Source of the DNA: Haberlea rhodopensis
Lineage: Eukaryota > Streptophyta > Magnoliopsida > Lamiales > Gesneriaceae
NCBI GenBank assembly: GCA_907163345.1
Contig: CAJQUN010000226.1
Location: 434,001 to 498,000, forward strand
Direction of reading: 5' to 3'
Length of the DNA: 64,000 nt
A program made the position numbers and the translations under genes. The notes under the pieces are model-generated. The model searched no databases, was not told where the DNA came from, and saw nothing but the letters and a program-made list of their open reading frames with translations. Positions within the stretch are counted from its first letter, which is position 1, and each line of letters opens with the position of its first letter. Below, one piece after another: positions 1-10,362 of this stretch.

Positions 1-1199
1 CCGTTTATTCGCATAGGCTGCCTGCCTGTCCTGGGCTGCCTTCATTTTCTGACGGATAACCTTTGCCTTAACCTCCATCTCCTGAATCAGTTCGGGTCCT
101 CCCACTGCTTTACTGGTCAATTCATCCCAGTATAATGGCGACCTGCAACGCCTGCCATACAAAGCCTCAAACGGTGCCATCTGAATACTCGCCTGATAGT
201 TGTTGTTGTATGAAAACTCTACCAAGGCCAAAGAATCTTGCCATAAGGCATCAAACTCCAACACACAAGCTCGTAGCATGTCCTCGAGCGTCTGTATAGT
301 ACGCTCGGTCTGACCGTCCGTCTGAGGATGATATGTCGTACTCAATCTCACCTCAGTACCCAACGCTGACTGAAGACCTCCCCAGAAATGAGATGTGAAC
401 CGCGGATATCTGTCAGATATAATGGACATCGGAATCCCATGTAGTCTCACTATGTCCCGGACATATAGCTGAGCCATCCTCAAGTTTGTGTACGTCATGC
501 TGTAGGGAATGAAGTGAGCTACCTTCGTTAGCCTGTCAATGATCACCCAAATGACATCACATCCCAAAGTAGTCCTCGGCAAGTGGGTCACAAAGTCCAT
601 AGATATGTGCTCCCACTTCCACTCCGGTATCTCTAAGCTCCTTAGTTCGCCACCGGGTCTCTGTCTCTCTGCTTTAACTTGTTGACAGATCAAACACTTC
701 TTGACAAAAGCGATCACATCACGCTTCATCTGTTTCCACAAGAAAAGATCACACAAGTCCTTATACATTTTCCTCCCTCCTGGGTGGATACTGAATCGGC
801 TACTATGAGCCCGTTCCAAGATCCCTCTACGCAACTCCGACGTACATGGAACTACCCATCGGTTACCAACTCTCAAAGAACCATCCTCAGCCACTCTAAA
901 CTTTGATGGCTGTCCCTGAAGTGCCAATGATGACCATCTCTGAACCTCATAATCTGTCCTCTGAGCTCTCCTGATATTCTCATAGATATCTGGTTCAGCC
1001 AATAAGGTCGATACCCAAACCGGCGATGCGTCCACATCAAAGTCAAAGCCCAGATGGCAACAAGAACTCATCATAGCTGACAAATGCATGACGTCCTCAG
1101 TAGTACTCTTCACCTTCCGACTCAAGGCGTCTGCTGTCAAGTTTGCTTTTCCCGGATGGTACTCAATCTCACAGTCATAGTCCTTGAGTAAATCCATCC
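1..1199 (-). pseudogene. Element A integrase (with end of RNase H), partial
   Basis: The minus-strand frame is open from the stop near 1198-1200 to the window edge, so about 400 codons of the polyprotein are visible. It starts with the end of RNase H (ADALSRKV). The integrase zinc finger follows (HSSRFSIHPGG, then CLICQQVKAERQRPGG near 680-720), then the catalytic core. The three catalytic acidic residues are visible: the D of MDFV, the D of ISDRYPRF and the E of QTERTIQTLE. Elements B and K read SDRDPRF, so A has D to Y two residues after the catalytic D. The frame leaves the window in the integrase C-terminal part (AAQDRQAAYANK). Called a pseudogene because upstream stops separate it from gag-RT. 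Confidence 0.88.
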
Positions 1200-1200
1200 A

Positions 1201-1569
1201 TCACCTCTGACGCATATTCAACTCCGCCTGAGTGAATAAGAATTTCAGGCTCTTATGATCCGTGTATATGGTAAAAGATGTACCATACAGATAATGCCTC
1301 CAAATCTTCAGGGCAAAGATAATAGCTGCCAACTCCAAATCATGGGCTGGGTAACTAGCCTCATGCGGCTTCAACTGCCTCGATGCATAAGCTACTACAT
1401 GCTTATCTTGCATCAGTACACAACCCAAGCCCTGTAGTGATGCGTCAGTATAAAGGACAAACCTCTTATTCTCCGTAGGAATCACCAATACCGGCGCCGT
1501 CGTCAATCGATGCTTCAACTCTTGGAAGCTCTCCTCGCAAGCCTCTGACCAAAAGAAGGGTACTCCCTT
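1201..1569 (-). pseudogene. Element A RNase H segment between two stops
   Basis: Continues the pol frame. It contains [30 protein letters not shown] and [12 protein letters not shown], which supply three of the usual RNase H acidic residues. A stop at the left end replaces an Arg codon present in K (AGA to TGA, in MRQRRW). A stop at the right end replaces Gln in LTQKGV (CAA to TAA). Both stops are single-base changes relative to K. Confidence 0.88.
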
Positions 1570-3186
1570 TTAGGTCAACTGCGTCAGTGGCTTAGCAATC
1601 TTAGAGAATCCCTCGACGAAGCGTCGGTAATAACCAGTCAAACCAAGAAAACACCGTATCTCGGGCACAGAAGTGGGTGCAGCCCACTCCATCACAGCCT
1701 CAATCTTCCTGGGATCCACTGATATCCCACTGCTAGAGATGACATGCCCCAGAAATACTACACTGCTCAACCAAAACTCACACTTGCTAAGCTTGGCATA
1801 TAACTGGTGATCTATGAGGATCTGAAGCACTGTCCTCAAGTGTCTCACGTGCTCTTCCTCGCTCGGGGAGTAGATAAGTATGTCGTCAATAAACACAATG
1901 ACGAACTGATCCAGGTAGGGTTGGAACACCCGGTTCATCAAGCTCATAAAGATTGCCGGGGCGTTCGTCACACCGAACAGCATCACTAAGAACTCGTAGT
2001 GCCCATACCGAGTCCGAAATGCTGTCTTCTGTACATCCTCCTCCCTGACCCGTATCTGGTGGTACCCGGATCTCAAATCAATCATGCTATACAGCTTCGT
2101 GCCTTGCAACTGATCAAATAAATCATCAATCCTCGGCAGAGGATACTTGTTCTTTACCATGGCATTATTCAATTGCCTGTAGTCGATGCACAAACGCATC
2201 GAACCATCCTTCTTCTTCACAAAAAGAACCGGTACGCCCCAAGGCGATACGCTAGGGCGTATATATCCTTTATCAAGGAGCTCCTGCAACTGCTCCTTTA
2301 GTTCTCTTAACTCTGCCGGTGCCATCCGGTAAGGGGCACGAGAAATAGCGGATGTCCCCGGTAATAACTCAATCCCAAACTCGACTTCCCTTGCCGGTGG
2401 AAATCCGGGAATCTCCTCCGGGAACACGTCAGCAAAATCCGTCACCACTGGTACATCCTCAATCCTCAAATCTTTACCCTTTCCCGATGTGTCCACGGCA
2501 TAGATGAGGTAGCCCGTGTGTCCATGTTCCAACAATTGGGACATTTTGATTGCCGAAATCAACGGAATCTTCGCACGAGACCCGTTGCGATAGAAACTCC
2601 ACTGAACTCCCAAATGAGATCTGAACCGAACTGTCCTCTGCCGACAATCTACCACTGCCTGATATCTGTTCAGAATGTCGATGCCCACAATACAGTCGAA
2701 ATCTGACATACCCAAAACAATCAAATCTGCCTTTATCTCATTGCCCTCAAAATAAATGAGGCAGTCCATCAGAAACTGATCAGCAACAACTTTCTTTCCG
2801 GTGGGTGTCGAGACCAATAGAGACGTGGGTAACGGAGACGTGCACATATGATGTCTCGCCACAAAGTCCGCAGACACAAAGGAGTGCGAAGCACCTATGT
2901 CTATCAAAATAAAGGCGGAATATGTAAATAGAAGGCACGTACCAGCTATCACCTCCTCTGGAGCTGCATCGCCCTGCTCCCTGGTCAATGCATAGACCTG
3001 TCCCTGAGTTGGCCCCATCGTCTGTCCTCCCATCTGTCGAGGCACCATCGGCGGTCTATGATGTACTGTCCCGGTAGAAAACCTCCCTCTGCCTCCTCTG
3101 AGATCCACCTGACCATCATCATTCTGACAGAACCGAGATATGTGGCCCATCTTGCCACATTTATAACAAGCAGTACAGTCTCGCAT
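1570..3186 (-). pseudogene. Element A gag tail, protease and reverse transcriptase
   Basis: An open stretch of 538 codons. Residues 7-20 are a CCHC zinc knuckle ([14 protein letters not shown]). The aspartic protease motif at 96-100 reads DIGAS where B and K have DTGAS, so the active-site triad residue is mutated and the protease is probably inactive. RT begins around residue 275 ([17 protein letters not shown]), continues through LCIDYRQLN and SGYHQIRV, and has the catalytic box [10 protein letters not shown] (D434, D435). Its stop at 1570 is a CAA-to-TAA change. Residue numbers count from the first Met of the open stretch, which is not a true start. Confidence 0.92.
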
Positions 3187-4085
3187 GTGATGTGGTCCTC
3201 ACAAAAGTGACACTTCACCACTCCACTCCTACTCACTTGAGTCTGCCCTCTGTTGCTAGGCGCACCACCCCTCCGGTTATCCATTAGTCTCCCACCAAAC
3301 CGAGAAGATGAGGAAGAAGCCCCACTAGGTTTAAATGATTCTCCTCATGGCCTCAGATTATTAGACATTGGCCTCGGCGGTGGGACTTGTGGGGGTGCAA
3401 CGTCCGGGTAAGCACTGACTCCGATCTCCGCCAGTTCCGCTCTAGTGAGAGCATCATCAAAAGAAGTGGGGTTGTTGGAGATAACCCGATCAAAAAGTTC
3501 CGGTCCCAGCCCCTTTAGAAAGTGCCTCATCTTGGCATGCCCATTTGTTGCAATGTGGGGAACATACCTCAACAATGATGAGTAGTGCATGGCATAGTCC
3601 GAGACTGACATGCTCCCCTGTTTCAAGCTTGTGAACTCATCCTCCTTAGTTTGCCTAGCCGCAGCAGAGAAGTATCGGTTTAGAAACCGAGTCCGAAATA
3701 AAGTCCAGTCAATCACCATACCCTGAGCTCTCAGTTCCATCACCGTCGTCTTCCACCACATAGAAGACTTTTTCGCCAGTTGGAACTCCGCCAACCTCAG
3801 CCATGCTGTCCTAGCACAAGGAGCGGACACAAATATCTGTTCTAGTCTCTCAAGCCACTCCTCAGCTTCTTCTCCTGTCTCCGTCCCCTCAAACATGGGC
3901 GGATGGAAAGTTAGGAACTGACTCAGACTAAGCTCCCCAAGTAATAACATCTGAGCTACCGGCTCCACACCCACAGCAGGTGGAGGTAAAGGATTTGTCT
4001 GACCAATGATAGCGTTCACGCTTCCAACATCACCCACCTCTTCATTGAGGTTCTCCACATTCATAGCCGCCATGCTGTAATACAA
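3187..4085 (-). pseudogene. Element A gag
   Basis: The likely start is the ATG at 4085 (MYYSMAAMN), matching the gag start of K. The retrotransposon gag domain covers about residues 55-220 (LSLSQFLTFHPPMFEGTETG, WWKTTV, RFLNRYF). The frame stops at 3345 in LRP*GE where K has an Arg codon. Further on, near 3190-3230, a one-base deletion between KCHFC and DC shifts the first zinc knuckle out of frame; the second knuckle resumes in the frame ending at 3186. The protein is the capsid/nucleocapsid precursor. Confidence 0.9.
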
Positions 4086-4268
4086 AGGTTAACAACAATT
4101 CCAAACATTATATATGTTATGCCGTTAGATAACATAAACGATAATAAGCTTGTTAGTATAACAATTTATATACCAATATGCACCAAATGCATAAACATGC
4201 CCAAATGTAAACACCTAGCCAACCATGCTAAGGCTACCCTTCACTCATTCCCGGGTTCTCTAACCACT

Positions 4269-4280
4269 GCTCTGATACCA
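4269..4280 (-). other. Element A primer-binding site (initiator tRNA-Met type)
   Basis: On the minus strand it reads TGGTATCAGAGC, the standard plant tRNA-Met primer-binding site, four bases inside the LTR edge. It fixes the 5' LTR boundary and the direction of transcription. Confidence 0.92.
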
Positions 4281-4799
4281 CTAATGTAAGGACCCTAAGT
4301 CCTTAAGTGCGGATTAAAGGCGTAAATAAAATTTCATGCATAAACGGAGTATAAAAGTTGTGTTGATGCCTTGAGCTATTAGATTACAGTGCCAAAATAA
4401 AGTTCCAAAAGGGATTAGTTACATTCCCAACCAATGAATGTTAATCCTATAGCTTTACACCACTCCTAGAGTAGATACTATACAAAAGAATGTGCCTTCT
4501 ACCAAGAGCACTCCTCACTAGCTCACCGCATCAACTCGCCTTAGCCCGTCCGCCCAAAAGTACCTATAGGACACAACCCCAAAACCATGAGCATGTATAT
4601 AAATAATATTCACGATAATATGATTGTAATTTAAATGCATAGACCGTACATACGATTCACTCCCTGTATTTAATACATTTAAAAGCTCCATCGGTTGTCC
4701 CTGTATCACAATCATAATCAGTAGATTATATTACCAATAATGCATGTCATGACATGTACCGATTTCCAGGTATACCGTGTTCAATTCCCGAGTCTTATT

Positions 4800-5010
4800 A
4801 TATCAGTGGCATAATACCCCTCGCGTTAACATGACAGCGGAAATACCCCTCGCTTAGACAATACCAGCGGCACTAATATCCCTTGCTATAAATATGACAG
4901 CGGCCTTGTTCTTCGCTTCATATTAGCGGCAAATATTCTCTCATCGCTACGGTATGACAGCGGCAAGTATTCACATTGCTACGCCACTAGCGGCAAGTAT
5001 TCTCCATCAC
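4800..5010 (-). repeat. LTR hairpin array, A type (AGCGG...CGCT)
   Basis: About eight short units, each pairing a GCGG-type element with a following CGCT/TCGC-type element roughly 12-16 bases later, for example AGCGGAAATACCCCTCGCT and AGCGGC...CATCGCT. Units are spaced about 25-30 bp apart and have different interiors. In sense RNA each could form a small stem. Confidence 0.7.
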
Positions 5011-5216
5011 TGGAATATAACTCCGTCTAACAATCATATGCACAAATGCATTCAATAGACACATGCAACCCAAAATGCATGACCGAACCATGTATGCAAT
5101 CCATGATGCATAAACAAGACCACGTATTCAACAACAATGCATAATAAATTCCATGTATGTAACCATTGTGCATAGCCAATTTAATACGTAATAGTACGTT
5201 TTACCGTCCGATGCCC

Positions 5217-5234
5217 GTACGTCTCACTACGTAC
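5217..5234. promoter_or_regulatory. Conserved dyad GTACGT-N6-ACGTAC (A LTR)
   Basis: A perfect 6-bp inverted repeat, GTACGT-CTCACT-ACGTAC, preceded by CCGATGCCC. The same cassette occurs in the LTRs of B, F, I, J, K and L. The function is unknown; ACGT cores are bZIP-type binding sites in plants, but the position fits the transcribed leader equally well. Confidence 0.6.
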
Positions 5235-5394
5235 CTTGGTTCCAAAAGTGGAGATGTCGTGAGACTTTATCTCCTTTGTTGTGTGGCTACCTGGGAAGGT
5301 TCTACACAATCATACAAACCATTATTAGAAGCCAATTTATGAACCAATACCAAAAATCCCACAAAATAACCAAAAAAACACATTCTGGCATCTC

Positions 5395-5630
5395 GCGATC
5401 GATTGCTGTGGAGTCCCGATCGATCGCGAGGTCCAGTAGCCTTGATTGCCAAAATCTGGCGCTAGGCGATCGATCGCCATTTCTGAGGTTATCGATCGCT
5501 CGCCTCACCGATCAATCGCCTCAACATGGCGATCGATCGCCAAAAAGCCATTTTTCGCCACTGGTTGCGCGCGATCAATCTCTCCATTTTGGGCGGTCGA
5601 TCTCTCCATTTTGGGCAATCGATCGCCGCG
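5395..5630. repeat. CGATCGATCG palindrome cluster (A LTR)
   Basis: Several exact or near-exact copies of the self-complementary core CGATCGATCG or GCGATCGATCGC within about 230 bp, some changed to GATCAATC. Neighbouring copies are flanked so that CTCGCGATCGAT and CGATCGATCGCGAG form a longer inverted repeat. Confidence 0.8.
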
Positions 5631-5855
5631 ACCTGCACATGAAAAATCGCAATTTTTCAACCTTAAACCTTCCCAATCCATTCCAACTCAAATACCATCC
5701 CAACAATAACATCAAAACATCATAAACCTTCAATATACACTTTAAAACAACCAAGAAATCCTACACCCAACCAAAATAATACCAACCCAACCAACCCATT
5801 TCAAAACCATTTAAAACTATAACAAAACCAATCCAAACACAATAAAAATTTCAAG

Positions 5856-5871
5856 GAGGTATCCATACCTC
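5856..5871 (-). promoter_or_regulatory. Palindromic leader site GAGGTAT-CC-ATACCTC
   Basis: A 7-bp inverted repeat with a 2-base centre. In sense orientation it contains AG/GTATGG, which resembles a 5' splice site, at the end of a leader-like stretch. Conserved at 47797-47812 (K) and 59889-59904 (J). Splice-donor use is inferred, not shown. Confidence 0.45.
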
Positions 5872-6068
5872 TTGCGGACTCCAAATCTCTCAACAAATTC
5901 CACAAATCAAGTTTTTGGAAGGATTTCTCTTCCTCTTTTTGCCCAATCTCGAAAATGGAAGAGAAGAAGGGTTTGGGTGGATGATTTGGGGGAAATAGAA
6001 AGAGTGATGGGTAAAGGTGTGGGTAGTGGGGTTAAAGTAAATAAATTTGTACCCCAACAATTAACATG

Positions 6069-6078
6069 TTGTATAAAA
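6069..6078 (-). promoter_or_regulatory. TATA-like GTTTTATACA in A LTR
   Basis: On the plus strand TGTATAAAAC; the same word is conserved in K (48021-48030, 54801-54810) and J (near 60112-60121), upstream in sense direction of the leader. It is a reasonable TATA-box candidate only. Confidence 0.3.
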
Positions 6079-6364
6079 CATCCCAACATGATATTTTAAA
6101 AGCATTTTACCAAAATGCATCAAAATCCCTATTAAAATAATGCTTTACCAAATAATTATCAATTATCATAATCAAATCATAATTACACCCAATTCCCCAA
6201 CATGCATAACATGTACCCTGAAATGCTCTACCGGGTCACGCCTACCATGTGACTAAGCATTTTACCAAGATAATTAATTTCAACATATAACTTAATTATC
6301 ACCATAAAATCACATAAACATAATTAATGCCCAAATTGCATATAATTATTTCGGGGATATCACA

Positions 6365-7218
6365 AAATCCTACATTTTGGAAAGGTACGTAGAGAGACGT
6401 ACGGGCACCCAACGGTACATGTATTTTATATACTTATTGGAACATGAATTGAGGATGCAAATATATATTAAATTATGCATTGTGAATGCAAATACATGAT
6501 GAATTATGCATTATGATTGCATATGTGTATGTTGAACACTTGGTGCACATCCCACGAGTCATGGTTATATTGGAGTGATGATTTTAATGCTTTGCCGTTG
6601 TCACTTGGAGCGATGATAGAATACTTGCCGCTGTCATATTATAGCGAGGAATGAATATTTGCTGCCAAATGTTGAAGCGAGGGTATTGCCACATGTCGCA
6701 TTTGAGCGAGGTTATTCAATGCCGCTAATATGTCGAAGTGAGGGGTATTGGTGCCGCTGTCATGACAAGCGAGGTGCATTAAAATACACTGTTATAACAG
6801 ACTAGGGATTGGTGATTGGTGATATGTCATGACATTTGTGAAACCATTTAATCATCCATTGTTTATACTCATGAGTTATGATACATGGACAACCAAAAAG
6901 GGAGCATTTAAAATTCAATTGGGAAACATGAAGTGTTTTGTAATTACGGTTTATGCATTTACGCTTTTTAATCATGCTACGTTTAATATGTATTATTGTA
7001 TGCTTATGATTTGGAGGTTGTCCTTGTAGGTACATCTTGGCATAAAGGGACTAAGGTCGGGTTGACGCAGTGAGATAGCGATGAGTGCTTTTGATATAGA
7101 AGCTGGGATTCTTTTGTATAGTTTCTACTCTAGGATTAGTGTAAATCTATAGGATTAACATTCTTTTTGTTAGGAATGTAACTAATCCATTTGGAAGTAT
7201 TTATCTTGGCATGTAATC
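6365..7218 (+). repeat. Old LTR 'L', left part (sense +)
   Basis: Reads as the reverse complement of the J-type LTR: it has the dyad (6385-6402), GGGCACCCAACGGTACATG, an AGCGA...CCGCT hairpin array (about 6585-6780), GGACAACC, and ends CTTGGCATGTAATC. It is cut on the left by element A and on the right by element B, and resumes at 21570. Bases 7214-7218 (TAATC) are the left target-site copy of B. The small ORFs here are not genes. Confidence 0.8.
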
Positions 7219-7649
7219 TGTGGGGTCTTCCCACCTTGACAGTGATTAATAACATATAAAATGAACTAAACATGCATTTTATAAGGTTTTAGGGTTCCGG
7301 TTGTTACGTGGAGCTGATAGGATTACAGGCCAAAATAAAAACTTCGTAACTTAATGGATACATTCCTAAACAAGAATGCTAACATTTTAGATTTATACTA
7401 CTCCTAGAGTAGATACTAAACATAAACAGAATCATATGCATCTTGTATCCTTGTAGCTCACAGCTTCAACCCGACCCTTAGCCCCCTTCAGTCCAAAAGT
7501 GTACCTACAGGGACAACACATCGTGAGCATATACATATTTACTTAACATCATAAAAGGAGACATAACAGTAAATGCATGAAATCTTGGTTAAGTAAACTT
7601 GCTGGTTATTCGTTAACTTCTTTTTGTTGACCCTGACTCATATTCATGC

Positions 7650-7805
7650 ATATGGGTATCTTACCCTATCGTATGGCATCTTACCATATCGTGAACATCG
7701 TATGGCATCTTGCCATATGGGCATCTTACCCTGTGGGCAGCTTACCGTTATCGTATGGCATCTTACCATATGGGCATCTTACCCTATCGTATGTCATCTT
7801 ACCAC
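7650..7805 (-). repeat. LTR hairpin array, B type (loop CATCTTA)
   Basis: Consecutive mini-stems with different arms around the same centre: GGGTATCTTACCC, TATGGCATCTTACCATA, GGCATCTTGCC, TATGGGCATCTTACCCTA. Where the left arm changes (GGG, TGG, GGC) the right arm changes to match (CCC, CCA, GCC). The equivalent array in the 5' LTR is at about 19938-20095. Confidence 0.75.
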
Positions 7806-7834
7806 ATCATAAACATCGTATAAAACATCGTCAT

Positions 7835-7970
7835 AAACTTACTTATCAGTTTCATCATCATAAACAGCATCATCATAAACTTACTTATCATAACCATCAT
7901 CATAAACTTACTTATCATAATCATCATCATAAACATCATATCATAAACTTACTTAAACATCATATGTAGG
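7835..7970. repeat. ATCATCATAAAC low-complexity stretch (B 3' LTR)
   Basis: Imperfect tandem ATCATCATAAAC and ACTTACTTATCA words, with length differences between the two LTR copies (5' copy about 20125-20250). Probably slippage-prone simple sequence. Confidence 0.7.
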
Positions 7971-8164
7971 GGTATGGTTTATCATCCGATGCCCGTACGT
8001 TTCTTACGTACCTTTTCAAAAGGAGGAGGAGTCAACAGACTTTATCTCCTTGACTGTGCTGGTACCTGGGATGGTTCTACATAACCACAACATATCATAT
8101 TAGATACCATATCATGAATCATTGTCAAAATAAAACAATTAAAAACTTTTGCCAAGATTCGGCC

Positions 8165-8385
8165 TCTCTCGATCGATAGGAACCCATGTCTTGATCGATC
8201 GAGAAAGCATAAAAATAGTGCCCAACTTCTGCCTCGACCGATCGATCGAAATCTTCTTACCTATCGATCGAGGAGCTTCACCGATCGATCGGAAAATCCT
8301 TCGATCGATCGGCACCTGAAATTCAAACCATGCTTTAAACCTTCTGCCTCGCTCGATCGATCGGGACCAAAATCTCGATCGATCG
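8165..8385. repeat. CGATCGATCG palindrome cluster (B 3' LTR)
   Basis: Around seven cores in 220 bp, arranged as facing pairs such as CGACCGATCGATCG and CGATCGATCGAGG. The 5' LTR copy is at 20456-20674. Confidence 0.85.
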
Positions 8386-9251
8386 AGCACTCTGAAAAAT
8401 CGGGACTTCTCCAGATTTTCGAGCACCTCATTTCCTACCATCATTTCTACTTCATAAAGCGTAAAACATGCTTTAACAAAATGTTATAAGTTTCATAAAA
8501 CTACCATGCATGTGTTCAAATCAAAGGTTTAACAAAACCTAAGCTAACATGCATCATAACATCATCAGAATCTTCAACCTCATCCAACCTTTCCAAAAAC
8601 AGGGTATCATAATTTTTACCCAGATTTTCGAACATCTACCTTCAAGCCAATAAATCTACCACATAACACATGTTTCATACTCAAGTAAACATGCTAAGAA
8701 CTTCATAAAGACCCCATAAATGAACTTGAATTGAAGGTTTAACAAACCCTAGGCTAGCATGCCATTTTTACACCAAGTAGAAATATGAACTTAACCCAAC
8801 TTAAACCAAAATAGAACATGGTTTCTCACCCTCTTTTGCTCCGATTTTTGGCAAGTTTTCCTAGCAAGAAAACATCAAAATCCCCCTCCTACTTGCAGCT
8901 GGAGTGCTGGACGATTTTTGGGGGGAAATGGTTGGGGAGAAGAGATGATGGAGATTGAGTGGTGAGGAATTAAAGTGATGTGGGGGTATGGGTTGAGGGG
9001 GGTGGTGTGGGTTGGGGTGCCATATGGTGTTTAATTGTGCCCCGGTATTTAGCACGATGCATTAAAATATCCTAACTCGATATTTTTCATCTTTATTTAA
9101 TTAATACATCCTCTAAAACACTCAACATGCTTCCCACATCATATCATCATAACATAATCATAGCCCCCCATTAAATGCACCACAACCCTCTTAAACACAT
9201 CGTAAATCATCATCATAGCACATAATTACATGACATTTTGGGGGTATTACA

Positions 9252-9270
9252 TTACTCCCCTACTTATAAG
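9252..9270 (-). other. Element B polypurine tract
   Basis: On the minus strand it reads AAGTAGGGGAGTAA immediately before the 3' LTR, the expected plus-strand primer. Just upstream in sense is a GAGGACGAAAT word that also precedes the tract in F and G. Confidence 0.85.
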
Positions 9271-9296
9271 ATTTCGTCCTCGAAATCCACATGCAT

Positions 9297-9862
9297 CACC
9301 ATATCGAAACTAAACTTAAAAACATACCAGAGAATAGTTCCGGATAGTGCTGCACCATATGCCGTTCCGTCTCCCACGTAGCCTCCTCGACACCCCGACG
9401 ATCCCACTGAACTTTGACCATCGGTATAACTTTGCTCCGTAGTTTGCGATCCTCTCGATCCAGAATTCTGATTGGTCATTCTACGTAGGACACATCTGAG
9501 TCTAACAGAACTTCAGTAGGCTATAAGACATGAGACGGGTCTGGCTCATACTTACGCAACATAGAAACGTGGAAAACATCGTGTATGCCAGACAGGGATG
9601 GCGGTAGTGCCAAACGGTAGTCCAAAGTACCGATACGCTGGAAAACTTCATATGGGCCAACATACCTCGGGGATAACTTTCCCCGCATACCAAACCGAAC
9701 CACACCCCTGAAGGGCGAGATCTTTAAGAAGACCTTGTCTCCTAACTGGAATTCCAGCGGTCGTCGCCGCTTATTGGCATAGGCTGCTTGCCTATCCTGG
9801 GCCGCTTTCATCTTCTGGCGTATCAACTTTATCTTACCTTCCATATCCTTGATCATATCCTG
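9297..9862 (-). pseudogene. Element B integrase C-terminus and chromodomain, with stops
   Basis: The first open part (9521-9856) has the GPY/F-type module (KLSPRYVGPYEVFQRIG) and HDVFHVSMLRKYEPDPSHVL. A stop at 9520 follows (CAG to TAG, where K continues LQPSEVQL). The frame then reads through a further stop (VE*P where K has DERP) into RILDREDRKLRSKVIPMVKV and WDRRGVEEATWETE, a group II plant chromodomain, then HYPELFSGM. A stop at the right edge (GGA to TGA) separates it from the integrase core. Such chromodomains are thought to direct insertion into heterochromatin. Confidence 0.85.
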
Positions 9863-10362
9863 TCATCCGACCGCTTTGCTAGTCAAGTCCTCCCAATACA
9901 GCGGTGACCTACATCGTCGTCCATACAGAGCTTCAAAAGGAGCCATTTGAATGCTCGCCTGATAACTGTTATTATAGGAGAACTCCACCAATGGCACTGC
10001 ATCCTGCGATGGAGTATTAAACTCCAAAACACATGCCCTCAATATGTCTTCGAGCGTCTGAATGGTACGCTCTGTCTGGCCATCTGTCTGAGGGTGATAA
10101 GCTGTACTCAGTCTCACTTCTGTGCCCAAAGCTGCCTGGAGACCCTCCCAGAAATGTGAAGTAAACCTTGGGTCTCGGTCAGACACAATCGAGACTGGAA
10201 CCCCATGCAACCTCACTACATCCTGTACATATAATTGGGCCATCTTTAGGTATGTAAAAGTCATACAGTAGGGGATGAAGTGAGCTACCTTCATTAGCCT
10301 ATCCACGATCACCCAGATCGCATCAAATCCAGAGGCCGTCCTTGGCAAGTGGGTCACGAAGT
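9863..10362 (-). pseudogene. Element B integrase core, 3' portion, split by element C
   Basis: Reads VTHLPRTASGFDAIWVI, the second catalytic Asp in IVSDRDPRFTSHFW, and the catalytic Glu in QTDGQTERTIQTLED. The right boundary is the 5-bp target duplication GAAGT (10358-10362) left by element C; the same gene resumes at 15837. The adjoining ORF starting at 10441 is an artefact, because its first residues come from C's LTR. Confidence 0.9.

Larger units (their letters stand above)
1..6364 (-). mobile_element. Element A: Ty3/gypsy chromovirus (Tekay/Del-like), partial
   Basis: A minus-strand LTR retrotransposon cut by the left window edge. From right to left it shows a 5' LTR (4285-6364), a tRNA-Met-type primer-binding site, gag, protease, reverse transcriptase, RNase H and integrase. 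The domain order PR-RT-RH-INT is that of Ty3/gypsy. It is the same family as element K, whose pol ends in a chromodomain; A's own chromodomain and 3' LTR lie outside the window. Its outer right flank begins AAATC, the expected right target-site copy; the left copy cannot be seen. It sits inside an older LTR (6365-7218). Coding is interrupted by three in-frame stops and one frameshift, so it is probably not autonomous. Confidence 0.93.
4285..6364 (-). repeat. Element A 5' LTR (2,080 bp)
   Basis: On the plus strand it begins TGTAAGGACC and ends GATATCACA (TG...CA). K's LTRs and solo LTR J have matching ends. In the sense (minus) direction the order is: U3 with a TATA-like GTTTTATAC near 6070-6078, a leader with a palindromic splice-donor-like site (5856-5871), a CGATCGATCG palindrome cluster (about 5395-5630), the GTACGT/ACGTAC dyad (5217-5234), a hairpin array (about 4800-5010), then the LTR end and primer-binding site. 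The small ORFs inside it are not supported as genes. Confidence 0.92.
7219..9251 (-). repeat. Element B 3' LTR (2,033 bp)
   Basis: Closely matches 19508-21564 apart from scattered substitutions and small indels; the 5' copy has about 20 extra bases near 21270-21295 containing GCAGCTGTACAGCTGAC. It contains a hairpin array (about 7650-7805), a CAT/ATAA-rich simple stretch (about 7835-7970), the dyad (7995-8011) and the CGATCGATCG cluster (8165-8385). Confidence 0.93.

Noticed and set aside
4269..4280. tRNA gene fragment
   Set aside because: Only 12 bases match tRNA-Met and they sit at an LTR edge, so it is a primer-binding site.
5276..5725. 149-codon ORF through the CGATCGATCG cluster (similar ones at 8139, 20330, 54017, 59313)
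   Set aside because: Ile/Asp/Arg/Ser repeats come from translating the palindrome cluster; present in several frames and on both strands.
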